Positions 21,521-33,125 of a stretch of DNA of 64,000 nucleotides are shown here, one piece after another. The notes beneath the pieces were generated by a model. The model worked only from the letters and a program-made list of their open reading frames with translations. It made no database searches and was not told the origin of the DNA. Within the stretch, counting starts at the first letter, position 1. The number at the start of each line of letters is the position of its first letter. Position numbers and translations under genes: made by a program. Origin of the DNA: Portulaca oleracea (taxonomy: Eukaryota > Streptophyta > Magnoliopsida > Caryophyllales > Portulacaceae); the NCBI GenBank assembly GCA_029582165.1, contig CM055874.1:942114-1006113 (forward strand), in the 5' to 3' direction.

Positions 21521-21907
21521 ATGATCAAAGGGACGTACATACAAAACATGGGTGTTATATTAATGATCATTATGATTGCATTTGCAGTCATTCCTCCTCT
21601 AACGGAAGGTAGTGGAGGTGGTGGTGGTGGCGGAGGTGGTGGAGGAAGAGGTGGTGGTGGAGGTGGCGGTGGTTTTAGTGGTGGTGGATCAGGCGGCAGT
21701 AGCGGCAGTGGTGGAGGAAAAGGCAGTGGTGGTGGTGGCGGTGGCGGAAAAAGTGGCGGCAGAAGCGGTGGTGGAGTATGGCCGGTGGGTGCAAGTTCCG
21801 GTGGTTATGGAGGACAGCCTCACTCAGGAGCATACTCATTCAGTGTGGTTGAGTTAATATCATATGGTTGCCTTGTTTTCTTACTACTTTTTCGAATTTT
21901 TGATTAA
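21521..21907 (+). CDS. secreted glycine-rich protein, array member E
   Basis: Single-exon gene for 128 residues. It starts MIKGTYIQNMG, followed by a hydrophobic signal (VILMIIMIAFAVIPPLTE). A Gly-rich core (about 31-90) has GGGGGGG runs and SGGSGGSSGSGGGKGSGG segments. A linker with Val, Tyr and Ser precedes a hydrophobic tail (ELISYGCLVFLLLFRIFD). The reading frame extends upstream but has no earlier ATG, and the MIKGT start aligns with MMQGT/MMRGV of the other members. The tail ends in RIFD, less ideal for GPI attachment than the other members, so a membrane-anchored or fully secreted form is possible. The promoter resembles that of B. Function unknown. Confidence 0.75.
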   Translation: MIKGTYIQNMGVILMIIMIAFAVIPPLTEGSGGGGGGGGGGGRGGGGGGGGFSGGGSGGSSGSGGGKGSGGGGGGGKSGGRSGGGVWPVGASSGGYGGQPHSGAYSFSVVELISYGCLVFLLLFRIFD

Positions 21908-22841
21908 TTAAACTTGTGTAGATTTTACTTATTAACGTAGCTATATATGAATATGTCCTTAGGGCATGGAATTAAGACTTTTACGATCTATTAGGACTAG
22001 TAATATTGATATATGTTACTTTGGATGGTTATATATTTAGAAAAGTAAACTTTATAGTATAAACTGTGGCAACGGAGAATGATCCATAAAATGCCACCAT
22101 ACCTACTCATCGTTCCCTATAAGCTAAGGTCAAGAATAATAATAATAATAATATTGTTATTATTATTCTTATTCCGAATGATTACTTTATTATGTTTTAG
22201 TTTGTACATAAATTCATATTATTACATTATGGCTAAGATTTAGGGAGATATTAACCGCTCAAATTATAATAAAGACAAAAATATAGAAATAAAGATTGAC
22301 ATAAGATCATTGATCACATGGAAAAATTCAAACCAAGAAAAACCATGAAATTGATGCATTATCAGAGTTTATCCAATCTCTAACAACTTCTCACGATCTC
22401 TCTATTGAGTTATAACATAAGGACTCAACATTCATAATCGATCATTTCACCCTACACACCTCACGCAGAGATATGGAGATTCTGAAACATTATTTCTCAT
22501 GGTACAACGATAAAACTCTTGCCCATACAATCAAGTCTTACACCCCAAAGCTCTTTCTATAATAAAAGCTACAATGTAAATTTAGGGTTTATAGAGATTT
22601 CATTGTCTACTAAGTATCTTCATTAAGTCGGCAAACTACATCTTAAGTCAAACCAAAATTAGAAAGATATTAATCAGAACACGTTTTCATCATCATGCAC
22701 CTCGACAACGTACACTACTCATGTCGACCCCAACACAGCTCGTGTTAGGCACGACACATGCTTTGTTGCACGTCTGCTTTGTTTTCCTGCTCTTTAATGC
22801 TTTAACCCTCTACATGACTCATGTAGTCTTTGGCCCAAGGA
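21908..22841. other. intergenic after the glycine-rich array
   Basis: No further paralogue is visible. A perfect short hairpin of AATAAT/ATTATT repeats lies at about 22133-22168. No gene. Confidence 0.5.
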
Positions 22842-23365
22842 ATACTGAGTTTCGGTCTTTGATCCAGGGACAGGGCCGAATTAGAGTATCGAGGACCGGA
22901 TTGAGAACCGAACTATAGACCAACTATTTTTCTATGTTTTTCAACTTTTCATCACTATTCACTGATGTTTCTGAGTTTATCAATCTCAAACCCTCAGCGC
23001 TCCCCAGCCCCCACTCCACCCTTCGCTGGCCCTCCCTCTGTCCTCCGCCACCCGTCGTCATTGGGGCGCCATCGCCAGCATCGTCAAGGCTGTCAGAGTC
23101 ACTGCTCTCTCTCTCCATTCTCAACCACTTCACCGACACTCCCCATTCCCCACTCCCCACATCCGTTGTTTTCTCCTCTACAGCCGGCCACCACGCGGTC
23201 CACGCCTAGTCGGTCCCGTTTAGAGGGGCACCACGCACAGTCAATCGCTTCATGGTTCAGGAAAAATTAATCGCATATCTTTCCCAAAATTCGGTCGGTT
23301 GAGTCATGGATTGAACTTTTTCGGTCGGTCCAGTCCAGGACCAAAAAAAGTTCGGTCCACTCCTA
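22842..23365 (-). repeat. copy of the CTGGACCGAA hAT-like family
   Basis: Flanks carry GAGGACCGGATTGAGAACCG and TCGGTCCAGTCCAGGACC in inverted arrangement around a GC-rich centre (22970-23220), like the element at 18668 in reverse order. The centre gives apparent reading frames that I do not treat as genes. Exact ends were not found. Confidence 0.5.
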
Positions 23366-23847
23366 TTCGGATTTTTGATTGCTAAAAATAGAAAAAAAAA
23401 ATTAGTGACAGTAGGTTAAAAATGTAGTACATTGTTAGCCAAAAAGTTAGTTTGGACTATTTTCAATAACTCGCCTATGAGTACAGATTAATTGAAACCC
23501 GAAACTCTTTTTTAAAATATATTAAAAAAAAAGAAGTGGGTAGTTTGCCTTGCCGGGTACTTGGCTCCGGTTTGAGCGTTAGATGGGTCGGTGAATCTCT
23601 TTCGGGTCGCCCGTTTTCAAACACTGAAACCACTTCAATTTCTGACGCCAAAACCCCCAAATCCACCGATTTGAGTTGGAGTTTTTTCCCTCACAAACCC
23701 CGATTCACAAATCAGAATCCTCCCCAGTACTACAACATACCACAGTTGCTCAACTTCAATTCATTCATTCAATTCGATCTCAATCAACTTTGTCTGAAGA
23801 AATCTCAACTTCCAAACAACAAAATTTGCGTCAAATTCAACGAAAAG

Positions 23848-26800
23848 ATGTCTCGAGAAAGACCCAGAAGAGTCGCTCTTCCTCCTGCTCAAGAGGTCTC
23901 TCTCTAATCCTTGGATTTATGAATTGGGTTTTGTTTTTGACAGCAAATAAAATTGTGGGTTGTCTTCGTTTCTTGTCAATTCTGGGTTGAGATTGTAATT
24001 TGTGTCAATTGGGTAGTTATTCTGATGCTTAATGATGTGATTTTGTGCTTGATTTTGGATTTTTAAGTGTTTGTGGGGGTATTAGTGGGTTAAATTACAT
24101 CTGGGTCTACTAAAGACTTGAACTTTCTTGTTGGGAGTCTTGAATTGTATTGATTTGTGGAAATTACATGTGGGGTGAAATTGTATTGTATTGTTTTGAA
24201 CTTGGTTTGATTGAACACAGAAATTGAATACTATACCATATTGATGGCAAAGATTTGAGTCATGGGAGTGATGATAGTGTCTAATCATGGAGCTTTGAAG
24301 AATGTGATTAGGTTTTTTTTGGTGCCATTGTCATGACATTTGACAAATCTGATATGAATTGACATAAATATTGTCTCTATTTATGGATGAATATCCTTGA
24401 TCATTTGCAGAACATTGAGAAGTTAGAGAAAGTTGTTAATGGTGGGAATTACTATGGCGCGCAGCAAATGTACAAGTCTATCAGTGCCAGGTGTGAATAT
24501 TTTTCCTCTTCCTGTCTAATATTTTGTTATTGATGCTCCGGAATTTCGCTTTCCCTAGCTCGTAGTGATCCGGATAGTATGATGTACTCTTTTTCTAAAT
24601 GGTAACAGATCTTGGAAATCGTTGTTTTGGGTTGACATTAAACCATTGTTAACCTACAGCTTCACAAATCCAAATACACGGGTTCAACGATCAAGTTATG
24701 TTTGTGGTATAACTGTACTTGTGCTTTTGCACTCATGCAGTGAGTTTGCTGAGTTTCAGATACATAGCAGCTGAGAGATACTCGGAAGCGTTGGACCTTC
24801 TGGAATCAGGGGCTTGCTTACAGTTAAAACATGATCAGGTTTTCTTCGTATCTTTTCTTTGTTGCCATCCGCCTTCGTTCCCCTTGATTCTGTTTTTATT
24901 GTTGTTTTGACGTTATCAAACTGATTCAAGCAAGGCGGATTTAAGCTTGAGAACTGCTTATATGACTTTGCTTTCTCAATGTATTGCTTTCTAGCGTTCC
25001 TAACCGCCTAACCGGGTTTGGTTCGATTCTCCAAAATTCCGGAATGGCATGAATATAGGTAACTTGCGGTGCTGAGCTGGCAAATTTGTTTGTGGAAACG
25101 CTCGTAAAAGGGAAATTTCGTTATGATAACGACAAACTTGGTCAGTCCCTTTATCTAGTCTGGATACGTCTCCTCTCTGTCTCCGTGTTTTAATACTGTT
25201 TGATTCAGAAGAATGCTTGTCGAATTGTGCATCTGAAAAGAGATCCTTTTTCTTCCCCCTTAAACCCCAGATTGTCTCAAGAAAATCTACGAGGCATTTC
25301 CTCGTAAGGCTGTTCCTGACCATGTTGAAGATGATGATGACATGCAAAAGCTTTCCGAAGCCCTAGATGCAGCCAAAATACGTGTCGAGGGCTGTTCCTC
25401 TTTCTTGAAGGCTGCTATCAGGTGATGCATCCTCTGACAATTTTACTCAAAATTGCCAAAAGAAAAAAATGACGGTGAAAGATCTTGAACTGCATGAATA
25501 TAGGTGGTCCGTCGAATTTGGGGCTGGCAAAAATGGGGCTCCGGAGCTTCATGGCATGCTTGCAGAATACATGTATTCCGAATCTCCTGAGGTGGTAAGT
25601 TGATGGCTAAAAGGCTTAACTCGGAACTCGTCTTAGAACCTTTTTCCTAGTTTTGCGCCTTTTCGACTTATCTGCCATTCGTATTAAATGATTAATAACT
25701 CTTCCATGTTTGGCAGGTAGGATGGTTTAAGTTAATGTTTTTAAAGTGGTAGATATATTTACTTTATATGCTAAGTTCATTCGTGTGCGTCTATTGCAAG
25801 CTGGTATAATACGTATCCTTGATTTTACTTTCACAGGACATGGCCAAGGTTTCATACCATTTTATCCGTGCTAATATGCCCAAGAAATTCGCTTCCACGC
25901 TTGTGGATTTCATGGAGAAGGTAAGTTGCTATGTAGAATTTCATGACGATGATATTGCATTCTGACATCTCATATAAAATTTAACTGTCTATTTGCCAAT
26001 CCTGCAGTGTTATCCCGGAGAGGATGACTTGGCTGTTGCCCGTGCCGTTCTAATGTAAGTTCCTTTCATTCTAGAGCGCAATTTATTTGTCATTTGATCT
26101 ATGGTATAATTGCGTGGATTGCATTTCACAACTTCGAGTATGGGTCCCATGAACTCGGGCGTGGGAGATTACGATGTAAGCAACCTTGCCTGGGCAAACA
26201 TTCCTTTTTGTTGTGAGTGAGACTGATTCCAAGATACCCACTAAAAGAAATGTTATGAAAAATATTCGAAGTCCAACATTTCACACACAAATTCCATGCA
26301 AAACTTGCCGTAAAAAGTTGCATGGATTAAAGTTTGAAGTTGCAAATTATAACAAAGGCATCTTTTGTGATCTATGTACTTGGTATGTTCTCGGGTTTGA
26401 ATGTAGATTGTGTATATTTGTATGACCAAACCATGTAGGAGTTTTTTTTTCTCGTTGAAGCGATTCTAGTCTTCACTTCTGAATGTTTCCGAATGGTTCG
26501 GGAAGCCTATTTATTGATGACTTTAGAGCTTGTCTTCCCTTTTGCAGGTATCTAGCTCTAGGTAACTTAAGAGACGCCAACTCTCTTATGGATGAAGTCA
26601 AGAAGCAAGTGGAACTAAAAAAACTCGAGCTTCCACGATCGAAACTTATCCAATTTGTTACTTATCTTTTACAAACGTAAGTCACGATTCTCAACACTTT
26701 GTGTTATCTCCTTAACATAATTTCTTTACCATTAGAGAGAGCGGTACATTTCGGGGCGAAGTTAAATAAAACCGCAATTTCACATATTATGACTTGTCTT

Positions 26801-27254
26801 TTACTATCGAGGGAATTGCTTTCTGAAAACGTGCGTCGTGCAGGTTGGAAAGGGATGCTTTGCCTCTTTTTAGAATGCTAAGGCAAAATTACAAATCTAG
26901 CATTGATAGAGAACCGGCGTTGAACGAGGTGAGACATGCTCCAATTTGGGTGTTTTAGGGCTTGTTTCTGAAGCTTTGTGTGACTTATTCCGAACTGAAC
27001 TTATCTGAACTTGAACGATGTCTTTTAGTTGCTAGATGAGATAGCCGAGAAGTTTTACGGAGTAAAGCGTAAAAACCCAATGCAAGGGATGTTTGGAGAC
27101 ATCTTCAAGGTTAACCCTTTTTTCTTCATCATCTTGCATTTTCACCTTTCCCCTTTTCTAAAGTTACAGTCTTTAAAGAAGGCTCAAATTTAACTGATTC
27201 TTTTGCCCTATTCATCCTTTGTTATGCATGCAGATGATGGGAGCAGATATGTGA
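23848..27254 (+). CDS. GET4: GET4 (TRC35) homologue, tail-anchored protein insertion factor
   Basis: Twelve exons joined by GT-AG consensus: 23848-23895, 24411-24490, 24760-24838, 25059-25140, 25271-25421, 25504-25594, 25837-25920, 26008-26054, 26548-26676, 26844-26928, 27029-27109, 27234-27254. Total 978 nt, 325 residues, the usual size of plant GET4. The protein is an all-helical repeat scaffold. With GET5/UBL4-type partners it passes tail-anchored membrane proteins to the GET3 ATPase in the cytosol. Recognisable family segments are the start [71 protein letters not shown] and the C-terminal [15 protein letters not shown]. The reading frame closes across all 11 introns. It converges on the minus-strand gene ending at 27894. 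Confidence 0.93.
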
Positions 27255-27893
27255 CATTATCAATGATTTTGCAAGCCCTCCCCCCATCCAAAATATCAAA
27301 CAACACCAAAGTAAAGATGTCAAAATCTCTATTTTGCATTTTTTTTTTCAGAAAAATAATTCGATCGGAGGGTTTTATTGTATCATTTATGTTGTAGTCT
27401 TCAGCCATAAAACCATCATCGAGTTCAAGCATACACAACTCAAATTGTCGAGTTCGGGTTGAGACTAGGTTAATTTTGAATTGAGTTATAATCGGGTCGT
27501 TAGGTTTTTGCTTCAATGAAATTAGTACATGTTTTATAGACTGTAAACCTCAAAATTATTTTATTGAATGTTCTTTAATTTCAATATTTGTTTTCTGATG
27601 GTATATTAATGATTGTTTACTCAAATCTTTTTATTACTATGAAAAGGTAAACCCATAAAATTCAAAATGCAAAGTAAGAGCAACAAAATTCTTTTTACCA
27701 TTACAAATTTACAATAACATTAGTACAAAATGGGTACACATACAAACCTTAGAAACAAAACAAGCATAAAACGGATAAAATTTCTCCTGGATAGAATTAG
27801 TACACAAATTTGAACATATTCCCATGATTATGATATAAGATTTATTTTCATGTACAATAAATTGTACTCGATCCTCGAACAAAAAAGCCATCT
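27255..27893. other. convergent intergenic spacer
   Basis: This holds the 3' UTRs of GET4 (+) and of the ureidoglycolate-family gene (-). No additional gene is seen. Confidence 0.5.
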
Positions 27894-29653
27894 TCAATCG
27901 TCGATCTCAAAACGTACGCCATCCTCCTTGTGGAAGCTGTGGGTCGTATGATCCACCACCTATTAAGAAGTTATACGATTAGGCGCGACAATTTTACCCA
28001 AAAAGAAAAAGGAAAAACCCGAGTGTAGATCGAAAAAAACAAACAAAAACTCACATTGGTATCGCTCAACTCGAGATTGTAGAAATCCATTGCTTCCGGG
28101 GCAAATAGAGGCCCAGCATGCCATGTCCCAACGTGAAGCTTGAGGAACTTGGGACCCGAGATTTTGAAGATGTGAACTTCATCCACGCTAGGCGGCACAT
28201 ATAGATGACCAAACCGTGATTTCGCTATCTTTTGGCCCGAGTCACCCACCACATTTGCTGCATCTGAGTTCACTATGGATGGCTTTGCAACTCCGAGGTA
28301 CCAAACGTGCCCACCGATGGAACCTAGACATTGTGTCACGTTCGCGTGATGGGTGATTGTTGAAAACTTGAGATTTCGATCTTCAAGGCGCATGATGTAA
28401 AACCTGAGATTCAACGTGCATTAGATACTTCCAATAATGTTCCCGAGCTCGCGTTCGTGGGACTATTCTGGGGTACGTTGTTGTAATGTTCCTGAGCTCT
28501 AGAAAACTAGTATAGTCTCATATATATGTTCATATAATGGTTCACAATGTGAGTCCCACTTTCACGGGTGCATGTATATTCAGATATAAATAGTCTTACC
28601 TCGACAAACATCATCCATTCATAGTCATGGAGGTATCGTAATCACAAGGCTAAATCTCATCAACCCAATTGTGAATATTCACAAAGGCATCATAATCATA
28701 GAGGTACATCTAAATGTAAGCAGTCTTACCTCGACAAACATTACTACTCGTCCATAGGCCAATTCCTTACATTCATAGAGGCACCATAAATCACAAGGCC
28801 AAATCCCATCAAAACTAATTGTAAACATTCAAATGGGACTCTTTTCCATCAATATGTGATACCCAAAACCTAACCCTAAACCACCAAACAATGCCTCAAT
28901 CTTTTGGTTCACTTGATTGGTTCCAAACATACCTACTTAAAATGGAGCTCAAACCCATTAAAACAGGAGTAGAGCTGACAATTTTATCCGATACGGAATA
29001 CCTGAATTGTCCGCCAGGGAAAAACTGGGTGTGGACATACATTTTTCGTCTGAATTTTGATATTGACCGAATATTCGACCATAAAATTTATCAAATTTCT
29101 ATTGTCCGAACCTGATTTTAGCTTTACCTAATTTGTCCGATCCGAAATAAAACCTACAGACGTCAATTTATCGTCCGAGTTAAACACTGACCGAATTTGT
29201 CCCATAGGATTTACCCGGACCCAAATTTTTGCTAGCGCTAAACAGGAGCATATCATTAAGACTGCAACTTGTGTGATACCCAGAAAATTTGGGTATCAAA
29301 GTTCAACAAGATTTCAAACTCAAACAAAAGATACCCAGAAAAAAATGACCCTAAATCTCATTCAAATTTCAAATTCCAAACTTGTGCGATAATACCCAGA
29401 AAAGTTGGGTACGAAACTCAAACAAGATTCCTAAATCAAACCAAAGAAACCCAGAAAAGAAGTTCATGAATGATCAATCAATCAATCAATCGAAGCATAC
29501 AAACCTTGGAATTCCGCGAGAGAGTTCAAGCTGGGCATCATGAGGGCCATATTGTTGAGAATCAGGGGCAGATTCGATAACTTGGCCATAATCTTTGAAG
29601 TTTTCAGGGGTAGCTTCAATGGCGGTCAATCTCACCACTTTCACATCCTCCAT
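27894..29653 (-). CDS. ureidoglycolate lyase/hydrolase-family cupin protein
   Basis: Three exons, minus strand: 29653-29505, 28403-28055, 27959-27894. Total 564 nt, 187 residues, in frame. It matches the plant family annotated as ureidoglycolate hydrolase (At2g35810/20/30 type), related to bacterial AllA, an RmlC-like cupin acting on the purine-degradation intermediate ureidoglycolate. Segments typical of the family are ENFKDYGQVI, TQCLGSIGG, WYLGVAKPSIV, GHLYVPPSV, KLHVGTWHAGPLF and AMDFYNLELSDTNVVDHTTH. The established plant ureidoglycolate amidohydrolase is a different, larger enzyme, so the activity of this protein is not settled. There is no clear transit peptide. Intron 1 (1101 bp) contains a complete hAT-type MITE and two tandem duplications. 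Confidence 0.88.
28592..28840. repeat. 130-bp tandem duplication in intron 1
   Basis: AGTCTTACCTCGACAAACAT starts two copies, at about 28592 and 28722. Both continue with CATTCATAG..GAGGYA and CACAAGGCYAAATCYCATCAA. Divergence is moderate. Confidence 0.75.
28970..29240 (-). mobile_element. hAT-type MITE (TCGGGT-rich family), copy 3
   Basis: Left end TAGAGCTGACAATTTTATCC, right end AAATTTTTGCTAGCGCTA. The exact 8-bp duplication AACAGGAG flanks it (28962-28969 and 29241-29248). The interior is the reverse complement of copies 1 and 2. It lies within intron 1 of the ureidoglycolate-family gene. Confidence 0.85.
29270..29460. repeat. imperfect tandem duplication with GATACCCAGAAAA motifs
   Basis: CTTGTGTGATACCCAGAAAA and CTTGTGCGATAATACCCAGA begin two related stretches of about 115 bp. 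Each also contains a second CCCAGAAAA. It lies in intron 1 near the exon 1 donor. Confidence 0.6.
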
Positions 29654-30772
29654 ATCCAGTTGCAGAACACACGACTCAGAAGAGGACAGAGATTCTCAGG
29701 TTGAGGTGGGGAATATTGGGGATGCTCTAAGCTGTCACTCAACTAACGCAACTCTGCTACAAACATATAGAAACAAGGGTTATTGGGGTTTAAATAAACT
29801 TGATAGAATTAAACCGAGACTCGAACCCCGAACCCGAATCCACATTTGAATGGATGATTCGGTCTTGACCCGAATTCGAAGAAAACCAAACACGAAACTG
29901 ATGTGAACAACATCGTGAAAATTATCCGATTAAAATTCATACCCAAATAACCCCAAAGCAATCTGGAACCTAATCGGAAAGAACTTCACTTGAATAAAGA
30001 TGACCAAGAGTCAAACCACACTCGAACTCGCTTCCTAACCGAACTGAAACTAGTTGACCCGATGTTAACCCAGATCAATCTTCAATCGGCCCGAATTTGA
30101 ATCGATTCACCCGATTGTTAGGTCTATTTTTAATTTGTGAGGAAATATAATGTTTGTATATGTTTGTTTCATATTTTAGGTAATTCTGGAGCAAGTTTTA
30201 TACTTACTGTATCCAATAAAAATATAAAAAAAAATTTGAAATTAATATTTTTCACAGATCCAAACTTCATTTTATGATTCATTTATTTCATGGATCATCG
30301 GCTCATTGTTTCAGGTCAAAAACTCTAAAAACAATTACGAAATCAAACTTAAGGCCCAATGCCATTTGGGCCAATCTTGAATGGAACGCTAGCTATACTA
30401 ACCTACATAATGGCCCATCATAAGAGAAAGGCATGCATGCATTCAATGCCCAACATGCATATTCAGCAAGTCCAACTAAAATCTCCACCACCAACTGCTT
30501 TCACTAATAACAAAATATTGGAATATTTTTTGCTCTTTCTCATGAGATGAAGAACCTTGAAAAGGAAATAAAGTGAAAGATAAAAAATTCACACATAATA
30601 TATCTTATCAAAGAATGTCTACATCCAGATCTCCTCAAATTTGTTTGACGTTCGTCTATTTCACCTGCTTAACTACTCATTACTTTCATTTGCTTGGAGC
30701 AAAGGTACAAAGTCTCGTTCTATCAATCTCTCATTTTTATTCGGCGTGGTTCAATAGACTCGCAAGGTTCAA
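29654..30772. other. upstream region of the ureidoglycolate-family gene, repeats
   Basis: The 5' flank, then a stretch near 29800-30130 rich in ACCCGAATC/GAACCCG motifs that may be a decayed TCGGGT-type repeat. No gene supported. Confidence 0.45.
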
Positions 30773-30775
30773 TAA

Positions 30776-31337
30776 GGCCCTATTCTTTTATACGGCGTGG
30801 TGCGGTGCGGTACCACAACTCACTATACTATTATACTTCACCACACTTTACCACAATAATTACCAATATATCTCCTCATATTTGTCCTTTACTTTTCACA
30901 TGCTCTTTTCATTTACCACGTCAACCACACTTTCCACGAATTTTACTATGGGGGTGTTTGGTTACCCAATTTTTTGGGTAACTTTTAGTTTTTTGGATAA
31001 CTTTTAGCTTTTTGACCAAGGTTAAAAAGCTACTTGAGGTGTTTGGTAAGTAGCTTTTTATTTCAAGTTTTTGGACCCAATAAGTTAGTTTTCAAAAAGC
31101 TACTTGATGAAGCTTTTTGAGTTAGCTTTTCATAAAAAGCTACATCATCAAACACTTTTCTTACAATTAGCTAATCTAAACAACTAAAGTTAAACAGCTA
31201 ATTCAAACAGCTATCACTATCAGCAAACAGCTAACAGCTACCAACTACCAGCTGGTTGCCAAATAGAGCATATTTTTCACAATTTCAACACGCTGCACCA
31301 TTTCTGTATCTTACCAATCACATAAAAAAACAGGGCC
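30776..31337. mobile_element. Tourist-like MITE carrying a nested second MITE
   Basis: Left end GGCCCTATTCTTTTATACGG, preceded by TAA; right end CATAAAAAAACAGGGCC. The two are inverted relatives, typical of PIF/Harbinger-derived elements. The interior is interrupted at about 30951-31268. The right flank does not show the expected TAA, so end-mutation or a flank change is likely. A long reading frame here lies in the CCACA-rich element body and is not a gene. Confidence 0.55.
30951..31268. mobile_element. nested MITE with GTGTTTGG ends
   Basis: Left end GGGGTGTTTGGTTACCC, right end GGTTGCCAAATAGAGC, imperfect inverted repeats. The interior contains repeated AAAAAGCTACTTGA and AGCTTTTTGA subterminal motifs in both orientations and CAGCTA repeats at the right. 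The target duplication could not be read. Confidence 0.55.
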
Positions 31338-31360
31338 CAGCTAATTCAACTTATGAAATA

Positions 31361-31615
31361 CTCCCTCCGTCCCAAATAATTTGTCCCAGTTTGACTAATG
31401 AGGTCAAACTTTATAAAGTTTGACCGTTAATTTATCAAATTATATGTTGAGTTATCGTGTAAAACTATTATTATTAGATTTGTGACGAAAAATACTTTCA
31501 TTTAAACAAAATATTTTAAGTTTTGCTAAAATTAAACGTAAAATATTAATAGTCAAAGTATAACATCGAAGACCGTGAAAAAGCAAAGTGGACAATTTAT
31601 TTGGGACGGAGGGAG
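31361..31615. mobile_element. Stowaway MITE
   Basis: Classical ends CTCCCTCCGTCCCAAATAAT and ATTTATTTGGGACGGAGGGAG with TA on each side (31359-31360 and 31616-31617). 255 bp, non-coding. Confidence 0.93.
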
Positions 31616-31617
31616 TA

Positions 31618-33056
31618 TATTCTTACTACCATTCAATTCTCCTTTAAAAAAACAAGTGCCCCTATAAATTTACCCATCAACAGAAAATATACGCACTTAG
31701 TTTAGTTTAATCTTATCTTTGTACCTACTACGGAATATTGTGAACTAAATGTGAAGTGGAATTTTAATATGTCAATTTAATCTCAGTATGGGAAACAAAG
31801 AAGACTGGGTAGACCACATTTATTTAAAGCTTTGAAAGCTATAAATTTATTAATCATTCATAAATGTATTTGTTTTCATATTTTGGTTCAAGTGTAGAAA
31901 ATTTAGTATGAACCCAACTTCAGATTCCTGCTATTGACCGCCCCTTAAGTCACAAATAAATATTCTTTAATTTCGACCCCAGAAAAATATGGCAACATTA
32001 TAGTATCTTCATCAACTATTTAATTCATGAGTCATGATTCGACTCAACCTCCTCAAAAAATAATCGAAAATGATAGGAGTTTTGAGTGTCTTGCCTTAGT
32101 ATAAAACTCATATAGTCAGATATTAAATTGAAAATAAAGAATATGATTGACTTTTATAACTATATATAATACTATATATAAATTGTGCTCTCACCCTTAT
32201 TTCTTAAGGGTGTCCGTGCTGCCAACTTTTTTTTAATAGGTTTAAATCTAAAGGACAATTTGTGTGTAGAGATTAATTAGAGATCAAATGTATAATTTTC
32301 TAACTGTCCATGTATCAATAGATATAAAAGTTTATATAGATATAGATATAAAAGTATGGTCCTCAAAACCCATATATCAATAGTAATTATAAGCTAATTC
32401 ATTTTTCGGAGATTCAAAACATAATACTAAATTGACCCATTATAGACTACGGTCATTGGCGGGTCTATGGGTATGCCAAATGCCAAGGATCACTGTTAAC
32501 GTCAAAAATAATAATAATTTAGTATAATTTGAAATAAAAATTATGGATTTTATGTTTATCATATAAAATAATGATCATCTCTGGCTATTTAGAAGGCTGA
32601 GATTCGGCAGTAACTACAGTAATTATTTCCTTACAATTAATCGGGTTTTATTAAACCTTGTTGCTCCGATCCCTTAGTTAATTGGCTTACTAATATAAAT
32701 GAATATGTATGATAAGTGTGATTAGAGAGTCAAAGTATGAATCCAACCATATCCTTGGATAATTAGATTATTCTCTTTATATCTCTCTCTCTCTTTCTTT
32801 CTTTCTTTCTTAATTTCTTTTTTTTTTTGTTTTTTGTTTTGTTTTTTTTTTTTTGCATGGGACCCTTTGTGAAGTTGGGTTAGGAGTAATGGTACTCTAT
32901 ATGCTTTGCATGGTTGAAATGTTCACTTGTTTAGCTAATAAAAATCTATGTATGTGCATCTTCTCATACCAAAATGTCAACTAGTTTGCCTTAGTCTTCA
33001 TCTTCGCTTAATTCCAAGAGGCATAACTAACCAAGTTGGAATAAGCAAGAAATGTA

Positions 33057-33062
<6 letters not shown>
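31618..33062. other. AT-rich intergenic DNA
   Basis: No gene seen. It includes CT/CTTT simple sequence and T-runs at about 32780-32855. Confidence 0.5.

Positions 33063-33120
<58 letters not shown>
33063..33120. repeat. (TA)n microsatellite
   Basis: About 29 TA units directly abutting the foldback element to the right. Reading frames of repeated Ile-Tyr across it are artefacts. Confidence 0.95.

Positions 33121-33125
<5 letters not shown>

Noticed and set aside
22934..23270. Pro/Ser-rich frames near 23 kb
   Set aside because: They lie in the GC-rich centre of a CTGGACCGAA-type repeat also present at 18668-19309.
25010..25045. GGTTCGATTC B-box-like motif near 25020
   Set aside because: It lies in a GET4 intron with no matching A-box or tRNA stems.
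30573..31007. 144-codon frame rich in Phe, Tyr and Thr
   Set aside because: It crosses the boundary of a Tourist-like MITE and derives from its CCACA-rich body.
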